64,000 nt of DNA from positions 248,001 through 312,000 of the forward strand of contig JAEHOE010000002.1 of assembly GCA_016858145.1 (NCBI GenBank), written 5' to 3'. This document shows positions 1 through 11,700 of the stretch, one piece after another; position 1 is the stretch's first letter; every line of letters begins with the position of its first letter. The notes beneath the pieces were generated by a model. It did no database searches. It was not told the origin of the DNA and saw only the letters and a list, made by a program, of their open reading frames with translations. The stretch comes from Edaphochlamys debaryana (lineage: Eukaryota > Chlorophyta > Chlorophyceae > Chlamydomonadales). The translations under genes were made by a program, and so were the position numbers.

Positions 1-263
1 GTCGGTGCTGTGCGGGGAGCTTGCGACATGCCGGGGCCGCCGGAACCCGTCTGAGTTCTGACGGAAAGACGGCGGAAAGATGGCAGGTTGCATCTCCCCC
101 TTTCAGACCACAGCCCCTGCCCACGCACCCAGGCCGCCCTCGTCGCGCCAAACCTCCACACACACGCCGCTTTGCTGCCTGCTCGCGCGCCGCTTACTGT
201 GTGCACGGGCACCTGTTTATCGCGCATCAACCCGAGCACCTAAACACACCGCTCGCCCCGCAG

Positions 264-1557
264 GTACCGCTCCTGCCCGAACCCTCGCTGCTCTGGGGCC
301 CGCGGCTGTTTGGCGGCAGCGCGGGCGGCTGGGGCCGGTGCGCCCTGTCCGCCCCCCAGGTCCAAACGGACCCCGCCGCCGGCCAACCTGCCCTGGTGGC
401 AGCGGTGCTCCCGGCGGAGGCGGTGGCGGGCCTGGCGAGGGCGGGGGCCCAGGCTCTGGCGCGGGCAGGGGAGGCCGTGCTCCTGGCCCGCGCCTCGACC
501 AACCCACTCCCCGGCAAGCTCATCCTGGTGAGGCCAGCCGGCGCCTTCGGTGCCGTGCCGTACGGATGCCGTACGGGTGCAGTGCCGTACTAGTTGCGTC
601 ATGAGATGAGCATGGTGCGCCTGCTGCGCGTGGGCTTGCGGCCCGTTCTTAAGTCCCACCTAACTATGTTGCGTAGTGCCTTGCTGCATTATGCCTGCCA
701 GTTTGATGCATGAACCCAAGTACGTGCTCACCCACATGTGCTGTGTGCCCGACCCGCTTCCAACCGCAGCCCCAGCCGCGGGTCTGCCTCCTGGCCCTAC
801 CCCCCGGGCTAACCGTTCTGGGCATCTCGTACTACCGGGACGGTCAGCTGGCGTTACTAATGGGTCCGTGCGGGCCCGTGGAGGGCGCGGACGGGCCCGA
901 GGACGCAGCGAGCTGCGGTGGCGGCGGTGGCCGGGCGGCGGCGGCGGGCGGCGGCGAGGCGGCGAGGGGGCTGCTGGCCTTGGTCCCCACGCAGGGGCTC
1001 AACATGGTGTCGCTACCCAGGAGCGCTGCGGCGAGCGCAGCAGAGGTGGGTTCGAGAAACCGACGGCAGAAACCGACGGCTTGTTGGCGCGTACGGTCAC
1101 ATGGCTTGCCCGTGACGAGTGCCGTACGTTGCGCCATTTGTTTGGACCCTCGGGACGCCCCACAGGCGCCCCTTCCACCCTCGTCTCCTCGCTCCTTGCC
1201 TCGCCTTGCCCTCGCCCGTACCTTCACCCCTACCCCTTCCGCCCTTGCACCCACCCCTGCATGCAGCACTGCGCCCGCAACGGCGCCGTGGCCCCTTGGC
1301 CGCTCCCGGGAACCCGCCTTCGCCGTGCGCCCCCCGGCGGCGGTTGGTCTTCTCCGCTGCTCGTGTCAGCGCCCCGGGGTCTCGCGGCGCTGTTCACGGA
1401 TGCGTGCCGGGCATTCATGTTGGACCTCCAAGAGGACGAGGAGGAGGAGGAGGAGGAGGGCGGGGAGGGGGAGGAGGGGGAGGGCGGAGGGGAGGAGGAG
1501 AGCGAGGAGGGCGGGGCGGGGGGCGGCGACGAGGACCGAATGGAGGAGGACGGCTGA
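264..1557 (+). CDS. APC4: APC4-like anaphase-promoting complex subunit, C-terminal part (5' end outside window)
   Basis: Three exons join in frame: 264-527, 770-1045 and 1267-1557, stop TGA at 1555-1557. The visible 286 or so residues contain an ISYYRDGQLALLM strand and, near the end, LLVSAPRGLAALFTDACRAF followed by LDLQ and a long Glu/Asp tail. From memory this matches the APC4 C-terminus, where a conserved SYY-D segment is followed by a 'plaVSasRGla' motif and a terminal acidic run. APC4 is a scaffold subunit of the APC/C ubiquitin ligase that drives mitotic exit. The acidic tail is coded by a GAG/GAC purine tract at about 1433-1550 and is longer than I expect for the family. An Ala/Gly-rich insertion sits near 905-965. 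The exon before 264 was not identified, so the start is open. The family call rests on motif recall; the exon structure is firmer. Confidence 0.6.
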
Positions 1558-1751
1558 GCAAGGGATGGACGAGATGCTGGGCCACACGATCGGAGAGGGC
1601 CGTCTGTAGCCGGGCGAGTGGATGCGGGTAGATTGGATGCGGGCATGCGGCGGGATGTTTGCGGGCGAGAGGGTTCAGGATCGCGCCCCGGGGCTTGGCA
1701 GGATGCAGGAGTTCGGGCGGGAAGCTCTGCAAAGCATTGCTCCGAGGTCCG

Positions 1752-1756
1752 TGTAA
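1752..1756 (+). terminator. TGTAA poly(A) signal of the APC4-like gene
   Basis: TGTAA lies about 195 bases after the stop codon at 1557. UGUAA is the standard chlorophyte polyadenylation signal. It is a five-base match, so chance is possible, but the position is right. Confidence 0.45.
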
Positions 1757-1980
1757 CGGCTCTCGCTTTCTGGTGATGCAAAGTCTGTCTGGGAGGAGTA
1801 CCGTACCGTAGGACCTTGGCACAAGGCGTCACCCTGGCCGCATGTCTAAAAGGGAAGGCCTGACCGCTAACTGTCGCGAGGGACGCCAGCGGCGGGTTGC
1901 GCCGGCGTCGCGGGACGTATCTACGGTCGATGTACGGTAGGCTTTCCTGGTCAGGCATACGTCCGCAAGTGAAACCGCAG

Positions 1981-1988
1981 TATAAACA
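1981..1988 (+). promoter_or_regulatory. Possible TATA box of the five-FAS1 gene
   Basis: TATAAACA stands alone in GC-rich surroundings about 260 bases before the predicted ATG at 2242. That would give a 5' UTR of roughly 230 bases. The call rests on sequence match and position only. Confidence 0.35.
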
Positions 1989-2241
1989 AGCACTAGCAGT
2001 GTAGTCGGGGTTCCTCGGAGTGTGTATCCACTTCTGCAGGTATTCGGCGGGTTCCAAAAGCGGCTGTAACCAACGCCGTGATACGGCCTCCAGATCGGGC
2101 GGTCGGACACTTCAATCTTTTCAGGACACGCGTAAGCCCCATTACAGACTCGTTAGGTGTTGCACTTGCATAAACAACAGGAGTGCTGGTCCGAGCGAGG
2201 TAGTATCGAGTCGCGTGGCGAGCGAGGTTCCGTCGTCAAGA

Positions 2242-5200
2242 ATGGCGGGCCCCACTCTGGGAGCGTCATCACTGGCCCTTCTGGCACTCCTGGCCCTTCT
2301 GGCACTCAGTAAGTCATGTGTGAATTCACGGTTGTGCGATCGGGATGCCGGGCGCAGCGCCGACGATGTTGCGAGAACCAGAAGCTGCGTCTTTTGCAGC
2401 TTGCGCAAGCAAACGATCCGCTGCATGCACACTGGAAAGCGTTTCGCAGCGAATGCGAAGTGGCCTTGCTCCTGAGGCAGACAGCAGCGTTTGGCATCAT
2501 ACGTAACAAGGCCCACTGGCCGAGACAACTGCCGCTGCGACGTTGGCGCACACGTGTACACATACGCCGTCGTGTCCCTGCTCCAAGGCACTTGACATCC
2601 GTTTCGACCTGCGGCACGTCGGGCCTCAACCGCCTAACGACACGTATCTTGACGAGTCCCCGGCCCAATTCCCGCCTTTTCACCACAGGCGGTCTCGCGG
2701 ACGCTCGCAACCCCAACATCTACACCAATGGAGTGAACACGTTCGCCGTCAAGTTCTTGCGCCACCCGCCCCCCCGGCGCCACAACCCTCCCCCCAGGAA
2801 GGTCGGCCCCACGCACTCCCCTGCGATGTCGCCCTCCCCCCATGCGTCCCCCTCCCCCGAGCCTTCTCCATCCCCCTCTCCCGAGATGACTCCATCCCCC
2901 TCCCCCGCGATGTCTCCATCCCCCTCTCCCGCGGCTTCTCCATCCCCCTCCCCCGCGGCTTCTCCATCCCCCTCCCCGGGGGTGTCTCCCTCCCCCGGGG
3001 TACCCCCCTCCCCCGGCATGGGCTATGACACGGTCCTGGACCTCCTAGCCTCGCGGCCCGACCTCTCCCTCGCCTACATGAGCATCAAGAACAACCCGAT
3101 GCTCGCGGCGGCTGCATCCGACCCCAATGCGGTCGCCACCTTCTTCTGCCCCACAAATGCGGTGAGCACGCGGGGTTGTTACAGACAACGCGGCGTAGTG
3201 CCGCGGTGACTGGCGTCGCGGCGGGCCGGGGGGGGGGAGGCCGGAGGGGGGTTCGGGAGCGTGTGTGTGTTCGTGTGTGTATGCGGGCGCACGTGCCGGT
3301 ATGGCCCCGCCGCCACCTTCTGCCCCACCAACGCGGTGAGCTGGTGTGAAAGGGGATGGGGCCGTGGGAGGGGGGCAAAGCCGCGGCTTCGGGCGCTGTG
3401 CCTTGCGTAACTAGGCGTGGGCCAGCCGGCCCGCAAGTGACGAGCGGGGTAGCCGCGGCCCCTGCTGCTGCGAGTCTCAGGTCAGGGCCCTGACCCGGGC
3501 TGTTAGCTACGCGGCACGCAGGCTCTATCGCAGACATCGATCCCAGGCTCGTGGTCAGGATGTATTCCAACAAGTCTATGATCTGTTCATCGACTGCCTG
3601 CAATGTGCCTGCTGCAGGGCTTCCTCAAGTTCCTTGCTGACGTCAACGTTACCCTGGACATGGCTAACTCAGGCTCCCAGGACGTAAGGGGAAGGTCGGG
3701 GACGGGGTGGGGCCCACGAATGTGTTTGGCGCGTGCTGGCTTACTTGGCAGGCGCGTGGGGGTTGCCTGCGGGCAACCCGGAGGCTAGTATGGCTACTGG
3801 GTGCGGGGCCGGGGCCGGTGCGTATTGGGAGTACGCATCATGAGCCCGCTGCTTCATCCGCTTTCCACTCATACACCTGATTCGGTTTGTGGTTCTCGCA
3901 CTGCCTCACGCACGCCTGGCTCTGATGGTCTGATGCCAACCGCCAACCATCAACCGCCAACCGCCAACCGGCAACCGCAGAAGCTGGCGCAGGTCTTCAT
4001 GTACCACACCATCCCCGGCGAGGCGGTGTATTCGTACAACCTGCTCGGGGGCACCTTCGAGACGGCCACCGCCCTGCCCGGGTATAACTTCACCATCACC
4101 AGGTGGGGGGAATGGAGCGTGAGCATGCTGCGGGTGGGTCCCCTGCCATCTATTCCTGATACCTAAGTATCCCCAGCCGCCGAACGCTGCCAGAGCTTGA
4201 AAGGCCATGCAGCCAACCAACGCCGCCCCGCCGCCGTCGCGGCAAGGGGCGTGGGAGGCGGGCGAGGCTAGGGAGCAAGGCCGCCGCGCTGCCGTACGCA
4301 GCCGGACTGAGCCACTCCCAGGGATGCCTTACACCCCTGAACGCGCGCGGGGACTCCCTGACCCCGCACCACCCATGTACTCCGGTGCCCCAGTGACGAC
4401 CTTGGGGTGAGGCTCAAGGCGATCTTCACAGCAGCCACTGTGACGGAGCCCGACCTGATGGGCGGCAGGGTGAGAAGGGAGGGGGCGGTGGGGGGTTCCG
4501 GAGCGTGTTTGTGTGTTTGTGGGCACACGTGCCGGGCAAGGCATCCTGTCGGAGCGAGGCCGTGGAGCACGCGAGGACTCCTACCGACCCACCCTTCGTG
4601 TGTGCCCTCATCATCACGTGTGTATTTTCCTGATCCGCTCGGCTTTCCTCCCCCACCCCCCAGACCGTGGTGCACGTCATCGACTACCCCCTCATCCCGT
4701 TTCCGTTCGGCAACATGACGGCACCCATGCCCACCACGCCCCCCTCCCCCGAGCTATCCCCCTCGCCGGAGCCTTCCCCCGAGGAGTTCCCGTCTCCCTC
4801 CCCAGAGCCCTCTCCTCCTGCCGGCTACGCCACGGTTCTGGATCTGCTCGCGGCCCGCCCCGACCTTTCCATTGCATACAGCCTCATCGCAAGCATCCCC
4901 GAGCTCGCTGGCGCTGCCTCCGACCCCACCCGGGTCGCTACCTTCTTCGCGCCCAACAATGCGGTGAGGAGGGGGGGGGGGGCGGAGGGGGGTGCGGGGA
5001 AGTGTGCGTGTGTGTTCCTGTGGGTATGCGGGCAAGCGTGCCGGTTTGGGCCACCCCAGTTTTGCCCCCGACAATGCGGTGAGCTCATCAGTGCTAGGGA
5101 GGCCGCGCAGTTTGGCCCCTGGGCCCGACCTGGGCACGGCGGCCAACAGCCCCGTCCCGGCGATGTGCTCAGGAGGCCTGTGAGGCGGAGGCCTGTGAGG

Positions 5201-8200
5201 CGGAGGCCTGTGGGGCGGAGGCCTGTGGGGCGGGGCGGGGTTGTGGGGCGAGGGAATTGGGGCGGGTCGTGTAAATGCTGCGCAGCCAGGTGTTGCACAG
5301 GTAGGAAGAGTTTGGCAGTCAAGCAAGTCAGCCCTATGTTTATTCCTTTGATGCCGTCACAACATCCCTGTAGGGCGTCGCCAAGTTCCTCACGGACAAG
5401 AATACGACGCTGGAGCAGCTTCAGGAGGACCTGTCCTTGCTGGTGAGACGGAGTGGGGAAATCGGGGAAGGAAACCCACCTACCCTGCCCTACCCTACCC
5501 TAACCCCCGCGGCCCCCCGCGGCCCCCCGCGGCCCGTCCTCCGCCCTTCCCCCAGGTTCTGACGCAGCTCTCCTTGTCCCACTCGATCCCAATGCGCGCA
5601 TCGCACCTCCCTATCTAAGAAACGCCCAACTGCTAACCGTCAACCGCAGGTCCTGACGCAGCTCTTCATGTACCATACCATCCCCCTAGAGTCGATCAAG
5701 TCGTACGATCTGCCCAATGGCCTCATCGAGAAAGCCACCGCCCTGCCCGACTACAACCTGACCATCTCCACGTGAGCGAAGCTCTACCCGTTTGAGGTAG
5801 AGGGTGGTTGCGTTGTTCTTTCGGGTGTGTAAGTGTCTGGGGCGGGGTATAACCGGGGTATAACCGAACCATATATCCATGGAAACCATGCTCGCTGTAA
5901 ACAAGCCAAGTAAGGACAGTGAGGCGCGGCGGGCTTCAGGGCGACTGGGATCGAGGTAAAGAACAGAGGGCGGCCTAGTTGGACCAACGCCAGAGAAGCC
6001 TGAAGGCAAGGTGCCTGGCCTGCATTTACCTCGCCCGCCTCCCCCCCGCAGGGATGCCCTTGGGGTGATGATCTGGGCGATCAAGTCCAAGGCCGCCGTC
6101 GTGGAGCCCGATCTGACGGGTGGCAGGGTGGGAGAGGCGGGGACGGAGGGGGGTTCCGGAGCGTGTCTGCTGTGTGTTTCCGTTCACCCGTCCCCGCCAG
6201 ACCATGGTCCACATCACCGACTCCATCCTCCTCTCCCCGCCTTTCCCAAACACACACGCTCCCCCTCACCCCGCCTTTCCCTCCCCTTCCCCCCCTCCTC
6301 CCCCGCCCCCGCCAGACCACGGTCCACATCATCGACTACATCCTCCTCCCCTACGCCATCACCCCGGATCCCGCCCCACCGCCCGCGGGCCCGGACTTCT
6401 TCGCCTCACCGCCCATCAGCGGCGACCAACCGCCCAACGACCACCCCCTGGCACCAACCGTCAAGGACCTGTTGCAGGACGACGTCAATACCGCGGCCAT
6501 TGCGGTGAGTGGGCCAAGGAAGAAGGGAATTGATGAGAGATGAGAGCTCGAGAGGGCGAAGGAAAGGAGGGAAGGTGGGACGTGAAAAACTTGCAAAGGG
6601 TGTCGTGAACACCCTTGGAAGGGCAGAGCCAATCCTCAAGGTATCCATCCCCGCGTGATGAGTCCCCAGTAATCGCTTTCACCCGTCGCCCCCCCCCCCC
6701 TCCCCATTAGAACCCCCTTCGTAAGCCCTCTTCGACATGCATGGCTGGCCCCCTGGGTCGCACCTCCTCTCCCTCTCAGTTCCCTTGCCTACCCTGTACT
6801 CCCTTGCCTACCCTGTACTCCCTTGCCTACCCTGTACTCCCTTGCCCCCTTTGCACCCCGCCCCCCCCTCAGTCCCTGATCGGCATGGCGGGACCCCTGG
6901 GTCGCGAGGCAAGCGACAAGGACGCAGTCTTCACTTTTTTTGCGCCGGACAGCGTGTGAGTACCAGGGCTGCGCCTGTAGTGCTGACTGCTTATAGCAAG
7001 CTCGGTAGTAACCCAATAGCTAGCCGGTTGCTAGACAGACCGTCCACGCACGCCCCCTGCATCCTGCGCGTGACGCATGATGCCGCGCTGCTACCGCGCA
7101 TTGCCTGCCCCGCCCTTCGCCCGCCCACAAACACCACATCGGCGTGAAGGCCCTGCTGTCTGCCTGCCTGCTGCCCCCCCGCAGGGCCTACGCCAGTGCC
7201 TACGTCGAGTGGGAAGTGGGCATGCGGACTGGCATGTACTCCATGGTGGGGGGGCGGGGGGGTAACGGGGGGTTAAGCGTGTGTGTGCGTGTGTGTGTGT
7301 ATAGGCGTGGCACGCGCCTGCATGGCATGCTCTTTCCGGCTGAGGGGCTTAGCTAGCGCATTGAGGCCGCCGACGATGAAGCCGCCAGAAATAACGACGC
7401 GTTTATTTCTACTTTAAGCCCCTTGCCCTCCCCCCCTACCCCTATCCCCCCCTACCCCTCAGGCCATGATGGATCTCTGGCACCAGGGCAGGGCCATCAT
7501 GGCAGACGATCTCAAGAACGGCGACACGATCTCCGTGGGCATGAGTGAGTCATGAGTCATGGAGGAGGGCAGTGTCGAAACTGCCGCAGGGCTTAGTGAG
7601 GTTACGGCCACAGTGCGTAGCGACTAGTGAGGTTACGTGCATGGTAACTTTGCCGGTTGGAGGGGCCCAGGCCTTGCCCGCGTAGGGCAACGGGAAGGGG
7701 AAAGGATGGCTGGGGAAGGGGTGGGGCAAGGGGCAGGCGATGCCGACGGATTGTTGCGGGTGCCGGTAGGTGCCATTGCCTGGGCTCGCAGGCGGCCGGG
7801 ACCGGCCCGGACCCTTTGCAAGTCGTTCTGGACCTGTCAAGACCCCTTTCAAATCGTCCACAGCATCCTCACGCTCTCCCTGCTGCGTGCTGCCCAGACC
7901 TGTGTCCGCTCCCCCTTTCCTTCCATCTCCTCTTGCAGACCCGTCCCTTCCCGGCAGCACCCTCACCGTTACCATTCTGGAGGGGGACGTGTTCATTAAC
8001 GGCCTCCTGACGGCTGCCACGGTCAGTCTGCTGCCGGGGCCAGGCGCGGGCCTGGCGCGGGCCTGGCACGGGCCTGACGTGGGCCTGATGGGGCCTCATG
8101 CGGGCCTGATGGGTGCTTGAGGGCGCCTCTGCGGGAGGTGCACGCCTTGAACGTCTCCCGGCCTGATTACAAGCATGCCTCACTGCATGCCGGTCACACG

Positions 8201-11200
8201 TCTAGAGCTCGTCACCCCTGTTTAAGGCTACCTAGCTACCCAGAGCCGTGCATGGCGGCGGGATGCAACGACGGACGTGCCCGGGACACCGACGGGTACA
8301 CCGGGGCAATCGTGATGGGGGGCGCAAGGTCGTGGTCCAAATCCCAGACATTGTTCTCAACCCCCCTCCCCCTTGACTCCCCCCTCCTCCCCCTGACAGA
8401 TCACCGAGGTGAATCTGATGGGCGGCAAGGCTGTCGTACACATCCTGGACAAATGGCCCCTCACAGAGCGCACAACGCGGGTGTTTGGGCTCCAGGGCGC
8501 CACCCCCCTGGCTGACGCGGATCGGTCCGTCATGGAGGCGCTGGTGGTGGATGCTGACGTGGTCGTGACTACGGTGAGGGGGCAGGGGGGGTAGAGGGGT
8601 AGAGGGGAGGGAGGAGGGAGGAGGCAAGAGGAGGATGAGGGGGATTTTGAGGCTCTGGTGGTAGATGCTGTGTGACCACGGTAAGGGGGCAGGGGGGGAT
8701 TGGGGCTGAGCAGGGGTGCCACAGCAAGGCAGGAGGGGCAGGTGGAAGGCATGCTGGGGTCCCATGGGGACATCAGAGATCTTACGGATGAGCATAATGA
8801 CCTGGACACCACCCTCGCCCCCCCTCCATCCGCCTCCCCCACAGTACTACCTGTTCCTGTCCTCGTTCTTCGCCGCCGTCACCGACCCCGCCTGGAAGGG
8901 AACCATCTTTGTGCCCAACCAGCTGTAGGGCCTGGGGTAGTGGGGCGACCGCGGGCGGGTTTGAGAAAAACCGGCATGTAAGCAACGCTGTCCCTAACAC
9001 AGCTTCTGACTACCCAATCTCCCTCCCTCCCGCCCCTCAGCGCCTGGCAGCGCCTGGCCAATGCCGCCCCCGACCTGAACCTCAACATGTCGGACCCCAA
9101 AGCCGGCAACGTCACGAAGTTCATTGATGAGGTAAATCTAATTTCTAGTGGGCGGGAGCATAGTTGCCTCGCGGCCTTCCCAACCACCCACCATGCCCCG
9201 TCGCCCTGCCCCCCTCCCTCCACACCCCAGATCCTGGAGCAGCACGTGCTCATGGGCAGTGCCGTACCCTCCTCCGCCATCACCAGCGGCATGAGCGCAG
9301 GACTGGGCCGTGAGTCAGCTACTTAGTCAGCTGCCGTACTTTGCTCTTCACACTCTTAACATATAGTCGGGGGCCCGCGCACGTGACTTCAAGCCGAACC
9401 TCCCCCCTTCCCCTCCCCTTCCCCCCCAGTGGACGGCAGCTACTCGCACACATTCTCCGTTATGAATGGCAAGGTCTACCTCTCCAGCGCCCAAGGCACC
9501 CAGGCCGAGGTGGGTGTATGTGAGAGTCAGCGGGCGCCTTGGGACGGGATATTTCCGCCGGATTTCAGGATCGGAGTCTCCACTGGGTCCCCGCCCCTTG
9601 GGGTTTGGCTGAAGCGTCCCGGCGGAGGGCCCCCTGACTCCAACGTGCCCATGGTGACCCGTGGGCCTTTGCTCAAGGTCTCCCCACCGGCCTACAAGTC
9701 GCATATCCCCTGGCACCAGCGCGTCACGCGACGTAACGAGTGACCTTGAGGAGGTGCCGGCACCACCCAGCCCCCACCCGCACGCAAGTCCCATCTACCC
9801 TCATACCTTCCTCAACCCCCCCCCCCCCCCCCCCCTCCCCGCCTCCCCCCTCCCCCCCTGACAGGTCGTCAAGGCCGACATGATGGCGGGCGCCGCCATG
9901 ATCCACGTCGTGGATCGGATCGTGATCACGGATGCGTTCGCGACCAAGTACATGCTCAACATGACCGTACCCGAGGCGCCGCCGGCCTCCATGCCCTCGC
10001 CCTCGCCCCCTCCACCGCCCATGGAGACGTCCATGCCCTCCCCCATGCAGTCGCCCTCGGCCCCGACGTCCAACGCCACCTATGACAGCCTGGACGCGGT
10101 GAGCCGGGGCCTACTCCACGCACCGCACGCCGTACGCCGTACGCCGTACGGCGCATACATCACACTTTGCATGCCATTCGTATGCATGGCCTGCCATGTC
10201 CACCCCTTCGCGTTATCACCGGAACCACATCACCCGCTATCTTTCCTACCCCCTAGGCGCTGTCCGCCAACCCCGACCTTACGACGTCCAGGGACCTTGA
10301 GCGGCTCCTGATGAAGAACGTTCAGACCAGTACCATGCTGCAAGGTTACTTGGATATGGGCTACTCCTTCTTCGCGCCCACGGACTCGGTGGGGGCGGGA
10401 CGGAGACGGGGGGCGGAGGGGGGTTCGGGGACGCGTGTGTGTGGTCATGTGCGTCTGCGGGCACCCGTGTCAAGGCAGGGGCTATTCCTTCTTCGCGCCC
10501 CTCCATTGGCGAGGGGAGCGGCGGCGTGGATTCAAGTACAGTTGGGTTGCCGAGGGCCAGAGGCGGCGGCACATGGGATGAGTGGGGTTGAGTGTGGGGC
10601 GGCTGCAAGACACTGATCCCCACAACCCGAACCTCCCTGTGCCACGAAAACGCCCTCACCCTTTCCCCGCAGGCCTGGATCTCCTACTGGGATGCCCAGG
10701 AGTTTACGCTCAGCGACCTGGAGGCAAAGCTTACGGACGAGTTTGACACCGCACCCATCCTGTCGGTCGCCTACCCTCTCTTTGTGCTGATGGGCGCCAA
10801 GGATATCACCAAAATTAGTCAGGTCACCACGGGCGACATCGCCCTCGCCAGCACCCTTCTGGCCGTGGGCAAGACCGATGGCATGTACTCGCTCACCACG
10901 GATAAGGGATTAGTCATCGACGTGCTCAGCTCGGCCGTTATCAAGTGCGTGGGAGGCTGGGCGCAGAAGGGGGTGATCGTCTGACAAAGGGCACACGGGC
11001 TGCGGGGCGGCTGCAGTGGCATTTTGGCGGCAGTGTTATGGAAGGGGTGCGGAGGAGCGCAGGGCACTGGGACGTCCTTTGGGGCTGCGGCTGCGGTGGG
11101 GTGAAGAGAAGGGCAGCAGAGTGGTATGGGGTGTGGCCCGGGGTCGCGTGGTTACTTGTCCAGAACGGTCCGGTTCCTGTCCGGCCTGGTCCTGTCCCGT

Positions 11201-11374
11201 CCAGTCGGGTGCCGTCTGGTTGGGGCGCCTTCACGCTTCTACTACCCTTCATCCTCATATCTGCCCGTGTCCCTTGCTCGCCCTCGCAGGTCGCCTGGTG
11301 GCAACAACTACTTCTATGTGGTGGACCGAGTCATTGAGTGCGACGACTGCACCGTGCTCTCCCCGTTCCGTTAG
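2242..11374 (+). CDS. Secreted fasciclin-domain (FAS1) adhesion protein, five FAS1 modules, 23 exons
   Basis: Exons: 2242-2308, 2689-3161, 3618-3683, 3981-4102, 4394-4469, 4664-4963, 5374-5442, 5650-5771, 6052-6127, 6316-6504, 6873-6955, 7185-7245, 7463-7544, 7939-8021, 8400-8573, 8845-8924, 9041-9131, 9231-9309, 9430-9509, 9865-10098, 10257-10388, 10673-10944, 11290-11374. They join without a frame break to give 1031 residues. The start has a hydrophobic leader (MAGPTLGASSLALLAL), then the basic motif RHPPPRRHNPPPRK and a Ser-Pro hinge. FAS1 modules lie at about 135-280, 322-470, 505-646, 667-816 and 862-1021. Each has an H1-like FFxP(T/N) box and an H2-like box such as TVVHVIDYPLIPF. A YH motif (MYHTIP) is clear in modules 1 and 2 only. 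The protein ends YFYVVDRVIECDDC plus seven residues. FAS1 proteins mediate matrix adhesion; the volvocine relative is algal-CAM. Expected location is the wall or matrix. It is a paralogue of the minus-strand genes at 35.5, 46.3 and 62.2 kb. Confidence 0.88.
2815..3015 (+). repeat. Coding Ser-Pro minisatellite in FAS1 exon 2
   Basis: Imperfect CCATCCCCCTCCCCC units encode SPSP(E/A/G) repeats between the basic N-terminal motif and the first FAS1 module. Ser-Pro runs in volvocine matrix proteins are usually hydroxylated and glycosylated. Slippage here would change hinge length. Confidence 0.8.
3311..3341 (+). pseudogene. Intronic echo of the 3' edge of FAS1 exon 2
   Basis: A copy of the exon end, CGCCACCTTCTGCCCCACC, followed by AACGCGGTGAGC, repeats the coding edge and intact donor at 3131-3167 with a 3-base deletion. 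Confidence 0.75.
5169..5235. repeat. Tandem repeat in intron 6 of the five-FAS1 gene
   Basis: About four copies of a 16-17 base unit, GGAGGCCTGTGAGGC, run into a G-rich tract. It lies wholly in the intron between 4963 and 5374. Confidence 0.8.
6191..6239 (+). pseudogene. Intronic echo of the 5' edge of FAS1 exon 10
   Basis: A degraded copy of the exon edge, acceptor included, lies about 115 bases before the real exon. It begins CCCCGCCAGACCATGGTCC; the real edge at 6309 begins CCCGCCAGACCACGGTCC. It then decays into a CT-rich tract. Using it would not continue the downstream frame cleanly. Confidence 0.7.
6779..6848. repeat. Tandem repeat in intron 10 of the five-FAS1 gene
   Basis: Three nearly exact copies of a 19-base unit, TTGCCTACCCTGTACTCCC, directly precede the polypyrimidine tract and acceptor of the exon at 6873. 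Confidence 0.8.
8035..8118. repeat. GGGCCTG repeat in intron 14 of the five-FAS1 gene
   Basis: Imperfect GCGGGCCTGGC or TGGGCCTGATG units follow the donor at 8022. The homologous intron of the four-FAS1 gene, 38475-38527 on the opposite strand, has the same kind of array. The array therefore probably predates the gene duplication. Confidence 0.65.
8651..8699 (+). pseudogene. Intronic echo of the 3' edge of FAS1 exon 15
   Basis: GCTCTGGTGGTAGATGCTG, then a deletion, then ACCACGGTAAGGGGGCAGG, copies the exon end, donor and first intron bases found at 8539-8590. Confidence 0.75.
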
Positions 11375-11407
11375 GGCGGCATGAATGGAAGGACCCGTCA
11401 TCAAGGT

Positions 11408-11700
11408 GTTCTCTTTTCTAGCAGGGAGGGCCCTTATCTAGCAGGGAGCCCAGGGAGCCTGGAGATATGTGGAGTAGAGAGTACAGAGTTCCAGGGACCG
11501 TGTGCGGCGGGGCCCCGGGGCCCTCGTGTAATGCGCTCTTTGACACTCCCACGACTGCACCGCGCCTCTGAGTCACAGACAGACAGATGTTCCGATGTCG
11601 AACCGCACGCTCCGTTAGGGCCAGAGCTCTTCTCTAGCAGGGAGCCTGAACGGCTGAAGATATGTGAAGAAGGAAGTGCAGAGTTGCACGTAATAAGCAA
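11408..11700 (+). repeat. Duplicated 3' flank of the five-FAS1 gene
   Basis: TCTAGCAGGGAG followed by GAGCCTGGAGATATGTGG at about 11418-11475 recurs as TCTAGCAGGGAGCCTGAACG and AAGATATGTG at about 11630-11670. The last exon's GACTGCACCG and CTCCGTTAGGG also recur, at about 11552 and 11609. Confidence 0.6.
11527..11531 (+). terminator. TGTAA poly(A) signal of the five-FAS1 gene
   Basis: TGTAA lies 153 bases after the stop codon. A second GTGTAA at about 11765 sits in a duplicated copy of the same 3' flank, so two poly(A) sites are possible. Confidence 0.45.

Larger units (their letters stand above)
1558..2241. other. Intergenic: 3' region of APC4-like gene and promoter of the five-FAS1 gene
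   Basis: No supportable gene. Long antisense frames here mirror the purine-rich acidic tail of the upstream gene. The second half is less GC-rich and should hold the promoter and 5' UTR of the gene that starts at 2242. Confidence 0.6.

Noticed and set aside
1230..2057. 275-codon antisense frame opposite the APC4-like exon
   Set aside because: It is the complement of the GAG/GAC acidic tract (Ser/Pro runs). No domain or splice pattern is seen, and the plus-strand reading has a recognisable protein.
5487..5510. Telomere-like CCCTACCCTACCCTAACCC
   Set aside because: Chlorophyte telomeres use TTTTAGGG-type units. This short stretch is part of the intron polypyrimidine tract before 5650.
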